Below are positions 15,717 to 24,316 of a stretch of DNA of 64,000 bases, piece after piece. Source of the stretch: G025836975 sp048751585 (GTDB lineage: Bacteria > Pseudomonadota > Gammaproteobacteria > Burkholderiales > Burkholderiaceae_B); NCBI RefSeq assembly GCF_048751585.1, contig NZ_JAZHOB010000003.1, positions 62,001 through 126,000 of the forward strand. Direction: 5' to 3'. The notes under the pieces are model-generated. The model worked only from the letters and a program-made list of their open reading frames with translations, was not told where the DNA came from and ran no database searches. The number at the start of each line of letters is the position of its first letter. Within the stretch, counting starts at the first letter, position 1. The position numbers and the translations under genes are program-made.

Positions 15717-16883
15717 TCAGTAGGATTTGGGCAGGCCCAGCACTTTTTCCGCGATAAAGCACATGATCAATTGCGGGCTTACGGGCGCGATGCGGGGAAT
15801 GAAGCTTTCGCGTAAATAGCGTTCCACATGATATTCCTTGGCATAGCCCATGCCGCCCAGCGTCAACACCGCGGTTTGGCAGGCATTGAATGCCGCTTCA
15901 GCCGCCAAGTATTTGGCTGTATTGGCGAACTCGCCGCAGGGCAGGTCGTTGTCATATAGGTAAGCCGCTTTCTTGACCATCAGGTCGGCCGCTTCCAGTT
16001 GCATCCATGTCTGGGCCAGCGGATGCTGTATGCCCTGATTCTGGCCGATGGCGCGGCCGAAGACTACGCGTTCATTGGCGTAATCGACGGCGTGGGCCAG
16101 TGCGCAGCGGCCCAGTCCCACGGCCTCCGATGCAATCAGGATGCGCTCCGGGTTCAGGCCATGCAGAATGTATTCGAAACCCTTGCCTTCCTCGCCGATG
16201 CGGTCTTCGGCGGGGATGCGCAGCCCGTCGATGAACAGCATATTGGAGTCGACCGACTTCCGGCCCATTTTTTCAATTTCCCGCACTTCCACTTTTGTCC
16301 GATCCAGGTCGGTGTAGAACAGCGACAGGCCCTGGGTCGGTTTCTTGACTTCGGACAAAGGCGTGGTGCGCGCCAGCAGCAGCATCTTGTCGGCCACCTG
16401 GGCGGTCGATATCCATATCTTGCGGCCGTGCACAATATAGTGATCGCCTTCGCGCAGCGCGCGGGTGGAAAGCTTGGTCGTGTCGAGGCCGGCGTCGGGT
16501 TCGGTGACCGCGAAACAGGCTTTTTGCTCGCCGGTGATCAAGGGAGGCAGCGCGCGTGCGCGCTGTTCGGGCGTTCCGAAAACCACGACGGGATTCAGTC
16601 CGAAGATGTTCATATGCACGGCCGATGCGCCGGAGAAGCCTGCGCCTGAGCGGGAAATGGCCTGCATCATCAAGGCGGCCTCCGACATGCCCAGGCCCGA
16701 CCCGCCGTACTCTTCCGGCATGGCTATGCCCAGCCATCCAGCCTGTGCCAGATCGCGATGGAAGTCATGGGGATACCGCCCGTCGCGGTCGCGTTCCAGC
16801 CAATAGTCGTCGGTGTAATTGCCGCAAAGGCTTTCCACGCCCGCGATCAGCGCCTTGTGTTCTTCCGATAATACGAAGCTCAT
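15717..16883 (-). CDS. Acyl-CoA dehydrogenase family protein
   Basis: A 388-aa flavoprotein of the acyl-CoA dehydrogenase fold: CFAVTEPDAGLDTTKLSTRA (FAD/substrate loop, about residue 135), GRKIWISTAQVADKMLLLAR, and GGMGYAKEYHVERYLRESF near the C-terminus. The segment that normally carries the MCAD-type catalytic Glu (EGTSEI) reads APVSPQLI, so that Glu is absent. A Glu does occur in GLNPERI, the position used by isovaleryl-CoA dehydrogenase. It is the last gene of the operon and overlaps the CoA-transferase stop by 4 bp, so substrate activation to CoA followed by alpha,beta-oxidation is the likely logic. Confidence 0.9.
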   Translation of the reverse strand: MSFVLSEEHKALIAGVESLCGNYTDDYWLERDRDGRYPHDFHRDLAQAGWLGIAMPEEYGGSGLGMSEAALMMQAISRSGAGFSGASAVHMNIFGLNPVVVFGTPEQRARALPPLITGEQKACFAVTEPDAGLDTTKLSTRALREGDHYIVHGRKIWISTAQVADKMLLLARTTPLSEVKKPTQGLSLFYTDLDRTKVEVREIEKMGRKSVDSNMLFIDGLRIPAEDRIGEEGKGFEYILHGLNPERILIASEAVGLGRCALAHAVDYANERVVFGRAIGQNQGIQHPLAQTWMQLEAADLMVKKAAYLYDNDLPCGEFANTAKYLAAEAAFNACQTAVLTLGGMGYAKEYHVERYLRESFIPRIAPVSPQLIMCFIAEKVLGLPKSY

Positions 16884-18115
16884 GGTGTTTCCTCGTCCTG
16901 CTGTTTTATTTGTGTACCAGCCTGCCCGAGCACGCTGTCGATAAGCGCCTGGCCGACGCCGGCTTCCAGCAGGATTTCTTGCGTGTGTTCCCCCAGGCGC
17001 GGCGCGTGGCGCCGTATGCTCAAGGGGGTTCTGGAATAGCTGCCCACCGGTGCGGGCGATCGCATGGCGCCTTCCGAGGGGTGTTGCAGCGTTTGCAACA
17101 TCTGGACCCGCTGCAAGTGCGGGTCGTCGATCAGGTCGTCCACGCTATACAGCGGAGCCGCGGGTATATCGGCCGCTCCGAAAGCCTGCAGCCAATGCTC
17201 GCTGGTGTTGCCCGCAAGGACGCCGGCCACCAGACTGTACGCTTTATCGATGTGCCGGGCTCTTGCGGTGTGGGTGCTGAAACGCTCGTCGGCCAGCAAG
17301 TCCAGCCGGTCTATCAGCTGAAAGAAGCGCGACCAGTGCTTGTCGTTATAGATCAGGACGCTGATGTAGCCGTCGGATGTGGCATAGGGTCTGCGATGGG
17401 CGACAAGCAGGCGCGCGTAGCCAGTGGGGCCGGCTGGCGGCTCGAATGTCCGGCCGCCCAGGTGGTCGCCCAGCACGAGTTGGGCCATGGCCTCGAACAT
17501 GGGCACCTCGATAGCCTGGCCCTGATTCGATGCGCGTGCCTGCACGACGCCCGCCAGAATGGCGATGGCCACGTGCATGCCGACGGCGCGGTCGGCGAGC
17601 GTCAGCGGCGCATAGCGCGGAACATCTCCGGAGTTCTGGTGATACAGCGCGGGGATGGCGGTCATGCCCTGAATCAGATCGTCGTACGCGGGCTTGCCGG
17701 CATAAGGCCCGCGATTGCCGAAGCCGTAGGCTCCGACATAGACGATACGGGGGTTGGCCTGGGCCACGGCGCCGTAGTCCAGTCCCAGCCGGGCCATGGC
17801 TTGCGGACGGGTGTTGTAGAGCAGTACGTCGGCGGTCTTGGCCAGATCCAGGCAGGCCTTCCGGCCGTCCGGCGTTTTCAGGTCCAGGACGGCCGAACGC
17901 TTGTTGCGATTCAGGTGCAGGTAGATGGCGCCCATGCCGGGATTGCGCATGGGGCCGACAGCGCGCATGTTATCGCCCGCCGGCGATTCCACCTTGATGA
18001 CATCCGCTCCCAGGTCGCCGAGGATTTGCGTGGCGTACGGGCCCATCACCACCGAACTCAGATCAAGGATGCGTATGCCTTCCAGGGGGCCGGCGCAGGC
18101 TTGCGTTTCAGTCAT
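16880..18115 (-). CDS. CaiB/BaiF family III CoA-transferase
   Basis: A 411-aa family III CoA-transferase. The first block is LEGIRILDLSSVVMGPYATQ followed by ILGDLGADVIKVE, then AYGFGNRGPYAGKPAYDDLI and TLADRAVGMHVAIAILAG with the Asp expected to carry the acyl-enzyme. It moves CoA between carboxylic acids. I chose ATG 18115, which overlaps the upstream Bug receptor stop as ATGA; an earlier in-frame ATG at 18145 lies inside that gene. The start of the acyl-CoA dehydrogenase overlaps its stop in the same way, so Bug, CoA-transferase and dehydrogenase are tightly coupled. Confidence 0.92.
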   Translation of the reverse strand: MTETQACAGPLEGIRILDLSSVVMGPYATQILGDLGADVIKVESPAGDNMRAVGPMRNPGMGAIYLHLNRNKRSAVLDLKTPDGRKACLDLAKTADVLLYNTRPQAMARLGLDYGAVAQANPRIVYVGAYGFGNRGPYAGKPAYDDLIQGMTAIPALYHQNSGDVPRYAPLTLADRAVGMHVAIAILAGVVQARASNQGQAIEVPMFEAMAQLVLGDHLGGRTFEPPAGPTGYARLLVAHRRPYATSDGYISVLIYNDKHWSRFFQLIDRLDLLADERFSTHTARARHIDKAYSLVAGVLAGNTSEHWLQAFGAADIPAAPLYSVDDLIDDPHLQRVQMLQTLQHPSEGAMRSPAPVGSYSRTPLSIRRHAPRLGEHTQEILLEAGVGQALIDSVLGQAGTQIKQQDEETP

Positions 18116-19122
18116 CGCTGCTCGATTCCAGCAGCCTTGATCCATTTTCCCCAGAGCGCATACTGGTCTTTCACAAACTTGGCGAACTCGTCGGGTGTGC
18201 CGCTGAATGCGTCAAAGCCCAATTGCGCAAGGCGGGTCTTGGTTTCGGGAGTGCTGACTATCTTGTTGATGGCGGTGTTCAATACCTTGACCACGTCAGG
18301 CGGCATGCCGGCGGGACCGAAGTAGCCATTCCAGGAATTGATATCGAAATCCGGCATGCCGGCCTCTTCCATGGAGGGCAGGTCGGGCACCAGTTCGCTG
18401 CGCTTGGCGGTGGATACCGCCATGGCATGCAGACGGCCGGACTTTACAAAGGGCATGCCGGATGTAAAGTCGGTGAACATGAAATCGACTTGGCCGCCGA
18501 CCAGGTCGGTAAGGGCTTGCGGCGTGCCTTTGTATGGCACGTGAAGCAGCTTCAGGCCGGCCTGCACACCGAAGGTGGCCCCCGCCACGATTCCGGTGCT
18601 GTTGCCGGATGCGTAGGTAACCATGTCGGGGTTGCTTTTCGCGTAGCTGACCAGTTCCTGCACCGTCTTGTAGGGGCGAGTGGGGTTGGCGACCAGAAGA
18701 AAGGGCAGGTTGCCGCCGCGCGCGATGGGGGTGAAGTCCTTGATCGGGTCGTAAGCGACGTTTTTCATCAGCCACGGCGCGGCTGAATGGGATGTGTTGG
18801 TGGTAACGAAAAGGGTGTAGCCGTCCGGCTTGGCCTTGGCGACGTAGTTGGCCGCAATGGTGGCGTTGGCGCCAGGCTTGTTTTCCACAATGACGGGCTG
18901 GCCAAGCAGCTTGCTGAGCTCCTCGGCAAAGATTCGCCCGACTGCGTCGGTGCCCGACCCTGCCGGAAACGGCACGATAAGGCTGATGGGTTTTTCGGGA
19001 TAGGCCGCCAGGGCTGTCGTGCCGCAAGCGGCCAGGCCCAACAGCGCGCCGGCGATCAGTTTTCTTGGTGTCAGCTTGCCGATCGCAGCGGAAAGGCGGG
19101 CGTGTCTATTCAATGTTTTCAT
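18112..19122 (-). CDS. Bug/TctC-family periplasmic solute receptor
   Basis: A 336-aa TTT receptor and the third orphan one in the window. A 45-residue N-terminal region contains the signal (LIAGALLGLAACGTTALA then AYPEKPISLIVPFPAGSG). Family blocks VIVENKPGANATIAANYVAK, KPDGYTLFVTTN and LLHVPYKGTPQALTDLVGG follow. I chose ATG 19122 because GGAG lies about 7 bp upstream, not the upstream in-frame ATG at 19206. The LAAC at the signal end resembles a lipobox but has no lipoprotein-type spacing before the mature start, so I treat it as part of the signal. It probably binds the carboxylate that the next two enzymes activate and oxidise. Confidence 0.92.
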   Translation of the reverse strand: MKTLNRHARLSAAIGKLTPRKLIAGALLGLAACGTTALAAYPEKPISLIVPFPAGSGTDAVGRIFAEELSKLLGQPVIVENKPGANATIAANYVAKAKPDGYTLFVTTNTSHSAAPWLMKNVAYDPIKDFTPIARGGNLPFLLVANPTRPYKTVQELVSYAKSNPDMVTYASGNSTGIVAGATFGVQAGLKLLHVPYKGTPQALTDLVGGQVDFMFTDFTSGMPFVKSGRLHAMAVSTAKRSELVPDLPSMEEAGMPDFDINSWNGYFGPAGMPPDVVKVLNTAINKIVSTPETKTRLAQLGFDAFSGTPDEFAKFVKDQYALWGKWIKAAGIEQR

Positions 19123-19174
19123 GCTTGTCTCCTTTGGCGCGGTATCGATCCGGCCATGTTTTATCGAAGGTCGA

Positions 19175-19555
19175 TCAGCGTATGACCCGCGATGGGTTTT
19201 CTTCATAAGGCGGTGAATAAATGACCAGCAGCCGCGCGGGCTCGTCGCTGGTTACGGTGAAGACATGTCGCTTGTCGGGCGGGAAATAGCAGCAGTCGCC
19301 GGCCTGCATTTCCCCGCGTTCGCCGTCCACCTCGACAATCGCCGATCCCGAGAGCAGGTAGCAGATCTGTTCGATGCCGGGATGGGCATGAGGAAGAGCG
19401 CCCTGGTTTTTTTCAATGGTGCCCAACAGCACTTCAACGTGCTGGGCGCCGACGGTTTCCCGGCTGATCAGCCGGCGATTGACGGTACCGCTATGGTTGG
19501 CCGGGGAATAGCCCGCGACGTCCGATTCGCGGACGATCCAAGAAGGTTTTTTCAT
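19175..19555 (-). CDS. Cupin-domain protein
   Basis: A 126-aa single-domain cupin. Metal-site motif 1 is present (HAHPGIEQICYLLSGSAIVE then VDGERGEMQAGDCCYFPP) and motif 2 is seen as DKRHVFTVTSDEPARLLVIY. His, His and Glu of the first motif are intact. Such small cupins can be dioxygenases, isomerases or sensors; the reaction is not identifiable. It is first in the operon with the Bug receptor 52 bp downstream. A 22-bp palindrome lies just upstream of its start. Confidence 0.85.
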   Translation of the reverse strand: MKKPSWIVRESDVAGYSPANHSGTVNRRLISRETVGAQHVEVLLGTIEKNQGALPHAHPGIEQICYLLSGSAIVEVDGERGEMQAGDCCYFPPDKRHVFTVTSDEPARLLVIYSPPYEENPSRVIR

Positions 19556-19571
19556 CTGATTGATTTCCTGT

Positions 19572-19593
19572 GTGTGTAAATGATTTTACATAC
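19572..19593. promoter_or_regulatory. Palindromic operator-like site upstream of cupin operon
   Basis: Arms GTGTGTAAA (19572-19580) and TTTACATAC (19585-19593) match at 8 of 9 positions around a TGAT spacer. The site lies 17 bp upstream of the cupin start in an AT-rich patch. An IclR gene lies at the other end of this gene group, so it is a candidate IclR operator. Confidence 0.5.
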
Positions 19594-19705
19594 ATAAAAA
19601 ATTCACGCAAGATGGGGATTGCCCGAGGCGGTCCGGGGCGGGAAAGCGGATGCCTGGATTGGGTCGGGCCATTGGATTGACGGCTTTCGGCTTGAGCCGG
19701 AATGG

Positions 19706-19742
19706 AAAAAGGCCGGGGGCGCTTTCAGCGGCCCCGGCCTTT
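19706..19742 (-). terminator. argF terminator
   Basis: On the minus strand AAAGGCCGGGGC pairs with the GC-rich partner ending GGCCTTT and is followed by TTTTTCC. It starts about 20 bp after the argF stop and is a strong intrinsic terminator. Confidence 0.85.
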
Positions 19743-19762
19743 GGGAATCTTTTGCTGCGGGC

Positions 19763-20707
19763 TTAGGCGGACAACTGGCCCAGCAGCAGGAACTCCATCA
19801 GCGCTTTTTGAACATGAAGGCGGTTTTCCGCTTCGTCCCACACGACGCTTTGCGGTCCGTCGATGACTTCGCCGGTGACTTCCTCGCCGCGATGGGCGGG
19901 CAGGCAGTGCATGAAAAGGGCGTCGGGATCGGCGGCCGCCATCATTTCGGCGTCTACGCGCCAATCGGCGAAAGCCTTGCGGCGTTCTTCGTTTTCGGCC
20001 TCGTAGCCCATGCTGGTCCAGACGTCGGTTGTGACCAGGTGCGCACCCCGGCATGCCTGAATGGGATCGGAAAATTCCTGCAAAACCCCGGCGGGCGGCT
20101 GGCCGATGCGTTCGGGATCCAGCTGATATCCGACGGGTCCCGATACATGCAGGCGGAAATCGAGCATTTCGGCGGCCTGCAGCCATGTATAGGCCATGTT
20201 GTTGGCGTCGCCTATCCAGGCCACTGTTTTGCCCGCTATGGGCCCCTGGTGCTCTATGAAGGTGAAGATATCGGCCAGGATCTGGCAGGGATGGTATTCG
20301 TTGGTGAGTCCATTGATGACGGGCACGCGCGAGTGCGAGGCGAAGCGTTCAATGCGTGTCTGCTCGAAGGTGCGGATCATGACCAGATCCACCATGCGGG
20401 AAATTACGCGGGCGGTGTCTTCTATGGGTTCGGAGCGGCCCAGCTGCGAGTCGCCGGTGGTAAGATGTATGACCGAACCGCCAAGCTGATACATGCCCGC
20501 TTCGAACGAAACACGCGTGCGCGTGCTGGCCTTTTCGAAGACCATGGCAAGGTTCCGGTCGTGCAAAGTGTGATGGGGCTCGTAGCGCTTGAATTTATTC
20601 TTGATAAGCCGGGCGCGGTCCAGCACGTACTGGATTTCGGTTTTGGATAAGTCGCGAAATTGCAGAAAATGCCGTAGTGGGCCAGTTTGTGGTGTGGCGT
20701 CGGACAT
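19763..20707 (-). CDS. argF: Ornithine carbamoyltransferase
   Basis: A 314-aa OTCase that makes citrulline from ornithine and carbamoyl phosphate. The carbamoyl-phosphate motif FEKASTRTRVSFE is near residue 60, the HPCQ motif follows in TNEYHPCQILADIFTF, and the ornithine-binding Cys motif MHCLPAHRGEEV is near residue 268. Length is standard. It is followed by a strong terminator and appears monocistronic. Together with argG it covers two consecutive steps of arginine synthesis, separated here by an unrelated catabolic gene set. Confidence 0.97.
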   Translation of the reverse strand: MSDATPQTGPLRHFLQFRDLSKTEIQYVLDRARLIKNKFKRYEPHHTLHDRNLAMVFEKASTRTRVSFEAGMYQLGGSVIHLTTGDSQLGRSEPIEDTARVISRMVDLVMIRTFEQTRIERFASHSRVPVINGLTNEYHPCQILADIFTFIEHQGPIAGKTVAWIGDANNMAYTWLQAAEMLDFRLHVSGPVGYQLDPERIGQPPAGVLQEFSDPIQACRGAHLVTTDVWTSMGYEAENEERRKAFADWRVDAEMMAAADPDALFMHCLPAHRGEEVTGEVIDGPQSVVWDEAENRLHVQKALMEFLLLGQLSA

Positions 20708-20911
20708 AGTAAGCCTTGTGTAAAAGAGCCATCTTACCTTGTCGGATGGCCGTCGGCAAAGTAAGCGTCAAGCTGGAAAACAGCCGTGTTGGCGGGCAAG
20801 TCCGGCGCCGAGTCGGGCGCGGCAAACCGCCAGGGAAGCTATCATATACAATTCGCGGCGCAGGGAAAGCTTTGTACGCCTGAAATGGCTACGATTTGTC
20901 CGCGGAAGTCT

Positions 20912-21217
20912 ATGACCCATCTTGTACAGCAGTTAGTTATTCACGGCCTTACGCTCGACGGCCAGCGGTTTCGTCCCAGCGACTGGGCCGAGCGCCTGGC
21001 AGGCGTAATGTCGCAATTCCGACCGGCCGGTTCCGTCGGCGGCCATCTTACCTACTCCCCGTATGTCGTCCCCGTCGTGTTGGATGGCGTGCGCTGCGTC
21101 ATTGTCGATCAGCGCCTGCGCGAACTCGAGCCCTTGGCCTGGAAATTCGTGTGCGATTTCGCCGTCGATAACAAATTGCAGACCAGCGAGCAGGAAACCC
21201 CAACCCTCCGCCCTTGA
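20912..21217 (+). CDS. DUF3579 family protein
   Basis: A 101-aa protein with the conserved betaproteobacterial DUF3579 sequence: QQLVIHGLTLDGQRFRPSDW, ERLAGVMSQFRPAG, YSPYVVPVVLDGVRCVIVDQ and LRELEPLAWKFVCDFA. I chose ATG 20912, with a GGAAG-like site upstream; the earlier ATG at 20885 has none. Function is unknown, but the family is conserved next to argF in this group. A terminator overlaps the stop codon. Confidence 0.85.
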   Translation: MTHLVQQLVIHGLTLDGQRFRPSDWAERLAGVMSQFRPAGSVGGHLTYSPYVVPVVLDGVRCVIVDQRLRELEPLAWKFVCDFAVDNKLQTSEQETPTLRP

Positions 21218-21232
21218 AAGGCGGTTTTTTTT
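21208..21232 (+). terminator. Terminator overlapping the DUF3579 stop
   Basis: CCGCC and GGCGG form the stem around CTTGAAA (which contains the stop codon), followed by eight T residues. A clear intrinsic terminator. Confidence 0.85.
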
Positions 21233-21299
21233 ATGGGTCGGCGGCGCCATGGCCGTATGCCGCGCCGCCTTTGCCGGCCTGGCGGAAGGGCTTGCGGCT

Positions 21300-22259
21300 T
21301 TACAGCGCCGGCAACGGAGTAAGCAGCTTGCCCGTGGTGGCGTAGGCGTCTACGTTGTCCAGTACCAGATTCAACATGTCTAGCCTGGTTTCATTGGTCG
21401 CGCTGGCGATGTGGGGCAGAATGACTACGTTGTCCAGGGTCTTCAGCGCGTCCGGCACGGTGGGTTCCGCCTCGTAGACGTCCAGTCCCGCTCCGCCCAA
21501 TTCGCCGCTGACCAGCGCATCGACCATGGCCTGCTCGTCGATGACCGAGCCGCGCGAAATGTTGATGAGGATGCCTTTGGGACCGAGCGCCCGCAGCACT
21601 TCCTGGTCGATCAGCTTCCGTGTTGACGCGCCGCCCACGGTTGCGACGATCAGGAAGTCGGACCAGGAGGCCAATTCTTTCAGCGACGGCTCATAGCCCA
21701 GTGTGACGTCCTCGCGCTGGCGGCGGTTGTGGTAGCGGACCTCCATGTCGAAGCCTGTGGCGCGCTGGGCAATGGCCATGCCTATGCGCCCCAGGCCAAC
21801 GATGCCCAGTTTCTTGTGGCTGACCTTGGTGCCCAGGGGAAACGCGACGTCGCCGCCCCATTGATTGGCTCGCACATAGCGTTCGGCATGCCCGAGCTTG
21901 CGCGCGGCGGCCAGCAGCAGGCCGAAGGCCAGGTCGGCGACACAGTCGTTCAGGACGTCGGGGGTGTTGCTGACCTGTATGCCTTTTTGCTGGGCATGTT
22001 TTACATCGATGGCATCGTAGCCCACCCCCTGGCTGCAGATCGCCTTGAGGTTCGGCAATTGGTCGATCAGCTCGGCGCGGGTAGGCGTCATGGCACTGGT
22101 GACCAGCACGGCTATCTCGTCCTTCCTGGCGTCGATGACGGCCTGCGCGTCCGGCGCGTTCCAAAGCTCGATCACGTCGAAATGCTTGGCCAGGCGTTCT
22201 TGGGTGTGAGGAAAAGGAAAGGGCAGAAGCTGCAGCAGAGCGGGTTTTGGCGATGTCAT
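21300..22259 (-). CDS. D-2-hydroxyacid dehydrogenase (NAD(P))
   Basis: A 319-aa member of the D-isomer 2-hydroxyacid dehydrogenase family, which reduces compounds such as glyoxylate or hydroxypyruvate. The NAD-binding loop is KLGIVGLGRIGMAIAQRATG, the catalytic Arg is within LINISRGSVIDEQAM (preceded by ATVGGAST), the Glu in GLDVYEAEPTVP and the His in VVILPHIASAT. The VRYHNRR segment after the glycine loop has no acidic residue where NAD enzymes usually have one, favouring NADPH. The precise substrate is not assigned. Confidence 0.9.
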   Translation of the reverse strand: MTSPKPALLQLLPFPFPHTQERLAKHFDVIELWNAPDAQAVIDARKDEIAVLVTSAMTPTRAELIDQLPNLKAICSQGVGYDAIDVKHAQQKGIQVSNTPDVLNDCVADLAFGLLLAAARKLGHAERYVRANQWGGDVAFPLGTKVSHKKLGIVGLGRIGMAIAQRATGFDMEVRYHNRRQREDVTLGYEPSLKELASWSDFLIVATVGGASTRKLIDQEVLRALGPKGILINISRGSVIDEQAMVDALVSGELGGAGLDVYEAEPTVPDALKTLDNVVILPHIASATNETRLDMLNLVLDNVDAYATTGKLLTPLPAL

Positions 22260-22343
22260 GGGTGTCTCGGTCTTTGTCCTGGTTATGGTGTACGAATGCA
22301 GACCGAACTATACCGCAGGCTGGCAATGCGAAGAAGGCGAGGC

Positions 22344-22376
22344 AAAAAAAACGGGACGCTGTTGCGTCCCGTTTTT
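22344..22376 (-). terminator. rpsT terminator (bidirectional shape)
   Basis: AAAACGGGACGC / GCGTCCCGTTTT is a perfect 12-bp stem with loop TGTT. The minus strand has eight T residues after the stem, so it serves rpsT; the plus-strand tail has five. Confidence 0.85.
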
Positions 22377-22427
22377 GTCCGGCGATATTCGCCGCCGATT
22401 TCTTTGCCGTTTAAACCATGGCAGTAA

Positions 22428-22691
22428 TCAAGCTAGCGCTTTGACTGCTGCGGCAAGGCGGCTTTTATGGCGAGCGGCCTTGTTTTTGTGAATGATGTTC
22501 TTGTCGGCAACGCGATCGATGATGCTAGTGGTTTTCTGGAAAACGTCAGTAGCGGCTGCTTTGTCGCCGGCTTCAATGGCTTGACGAACGCGTTTGATCG
22601 ACGTGCGAAGCATGGAGCGCAGGCTGGAATTGTGCTTGTTGCGCTCAACCGATTGACGGGCGCGCTTGCGAGCTTGGGCGGTATTGGCCAT
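22428..22691 (-). CDS. rpsT: 30S ribosomal protein S20
   Basis: An 87-aa, highly basic, all-helical protein. MANTAQARKRARQSVERNKH, LRSMLRTSIKRVRQAIEAGD and IIHKNKAARHKSRLAAAVKA match bacterial S20, which binds 16S rRNA at the base of the small subunit. It is a single gene with a strong terminator 50 bp downstream. Confidence 0.97.
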   Translation of the reverse strand: MANTAQARKRARQSVERNKHNSSLRSMLRTSIKRVRQAIEAGDKAAATDVFQKTTSIIDRVADKNIIHKNKAARHKSRLAAAVKALA

Positions 22692-22747
22692 TTGGGTGTC
22701 TATCCGTGTATCTGTATGGTTTATTCGGCAAAGACAGCTATTCTATA

Positions 22748-24304
22748 TCACTTGCCACGGCGTGTAAAGTCCGAAGGGCGGAATCCGAATAGGGCAAGCA
22801 TGCTGAAATAGATCAGGATGCTGCCCAGCAAAATTCCGCCCAGCCAAAGAATGCGCATCCCCGGCTGCGCACCCAGTGCGACCCAGTCGACGGAGTTTCC
22901 GGCCCAGCCCAACACGGCGGACATGGCCAGCAGGGCGGGCAGTATGCGCAAGCTGAACTTCAGCCAGCCGGGGCCGGGTTGATATAGCTTGCGGCGCTGC
23001 AACAACACAACTAAGCACAGGGCATTCACGGTGGCTCCCAGTCCGATGGACAGGGCCAGTCCGGCATGCGCGAAATACGGCACCAGGATCAGGTTGAAGC
23101 ATTGCGTCAGGACAAGTACGAAAACGGCGATCCTTACGGGAGTGCGTATATCCTGCTTCGCATAGAAGCCGGGCGCCAGGATTTTTATTGCCAGCAGGCC
23201 GATCAGGCCCACGGAATAGGCCATGACCGCCAGGCGGGTCTGTGCGACGTCCTGCCCGCCGAAGGCGCCGTAGTTGAAAAGCGTTGCGACCAAGCCGTCG
23301 GACAGCAGCGCCATGCCCAGGGCCGCCGGCAGCCCCAGCAGCAGAATCAGGCGCAAGCCCCAATCCAGCAGGGCGCTATAGCCCGCATGATCCTGGCGCG
23401 CATGGGCCGCGGACAGGCTGGGCAGCAGCACGGTACCCAGCGCCACTCCCAGCAGCGCGGTGGGGAACTCCATCAGCCGATCGGCAAAGGACAGCCAGGT
23501 GACGCTGCCCGGACGCAGCCAGGTGGCTATGTTGGTGTTGATCAGCAACGACAATTGCGCCACGGAGACGCCAAGGATGGCGGGCAGCATCTGCCGCAAA
23601 ATACGTTTTACAGTGGGATCGTTCCAGGCCTGTCCAACGCGCAAGGAGTAGCGGGGCAGCAGGCCCAGCCTGGCCAGCGCCGCCCATTGGACCAGAAGTT
23701 GCGCCACGCCGCCCAGCATCACACCCGCGGCTAGTGCATAGATGGGGGTTTCGAAGTAGGCCACCAGGAACAGGCTGGCGCCTATCATGGCCAGGTTCAG
23801 CAGGACCGGCGTGAACGCCGGTATGGCAAAGCGGCTCCAGGTGTTCAGTATGCCCGAGGCGAATGCCACCAGAGACATGCAGATGATGTAGGGGAACATC
23901 AGTCGCGTCATCCAGACCGCCGCATCGAATTCGGTTTGCCGTGCCGCGGTGCGCATGCCGCTGGCCATGGCGGTGACCACCCACGGCGCGCCCAGAATGC
24001 CGATCAGCGTTACCAGTGCCAGGGCGAATGTCAGGAGCAGGGCGACGCGATCGAGCAGCACGCGTACTTCTTCGGAGCTGCGCGTGCTGCGCGCCTGGCC
24101 CAGTATGGGCACAAAGGCCTGCGAGAAGGCGCCTTCCGCGAATAGCCTGCGCAGCAGGTTGGGAATGCGGAAGGCAACCCAGAATGCATCGGTCAGCGGT
24201 CCGGCGCCAAAGGCGCTGGCGATCAGGACATCGCGTGCCAGGCCCGTTATGCGCGAGAACAGCGTGAAGCTGCTGACAGTGGCGGCGGACCTAAGCAAGC
24301 TCAT
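22748..24304 (-). CDS. murJ: Lipid II flippase MurJ
   Basis: A 518-aa polytopic protein of the MOP superfamily that flips lipid II across the inner membrane during peptidoglycan synthesis. The N-terminal block (LLRSAATVSSFTLFSRITGL then ARDVLIASAFGAGPLTDAFW), FRIPNLLRRLFAEGAFSQAF and VPILGQAR are diagnostic of MviN/MurJ. About 14 hydrophobic segments can be followed. It lies 12 bp after the SDR gene on the same strand, so it may be the tail of the adk-side transcript, and just upstream of rpsT. Confidence 0.96.
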   Translation of the reverse strand: MSLLRSAATVSSFTLFSRITGLARDVLIASAFGAGPLTDAFWVAFRIPNLLRRLFAEGAFSQAFVPILGQARSTRSSEEVRVLLDRVALLLTFALALVTLIGILGAPWVVTAMASGMRTAARQTEFDAAVWMTRLMFPYIICMSLVAFASGILNTWSRFAIPAFTPVLLNLAMIGASLFLVAYFETPIYALAAGVMLGGVAQLLVQWAALARLGLLPRYSLRVGQAWNDPTVKRILRQMLPAILGVSVAQLSLLINTNIATWLRPGSVTWLSFADRLMEFPTALLGVALGTVLLPSLSAAHARQDHAGYSALLDWGLRLILLLGLPAALGMALLSDGLVATLFNYGAFGGQDVAQTRLAVMAYSVGLIGLLAIKILAPGFYAKQDIRTPVRIAVFVLVLTQCFNLILVPYFAHAGLALSIGLGATVNALCLVVLLQRRKLYQPGPGWLKFSLRILPALLAMSAVLGWAGNSVDWVALGAQPGMRILWLGGILLGSILIYFSMLALFGFRPSDFTRRGK

Positions 24305-24316
24305 GGCGTCGGGTGA

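Noticed and set aside
16556..18325. 589-codon plus-strand frame across the CoA-transferase and dehydrogenase genes
   Set aside because: Both genes on the minus strand have clear domains; the plus frame is compositional.
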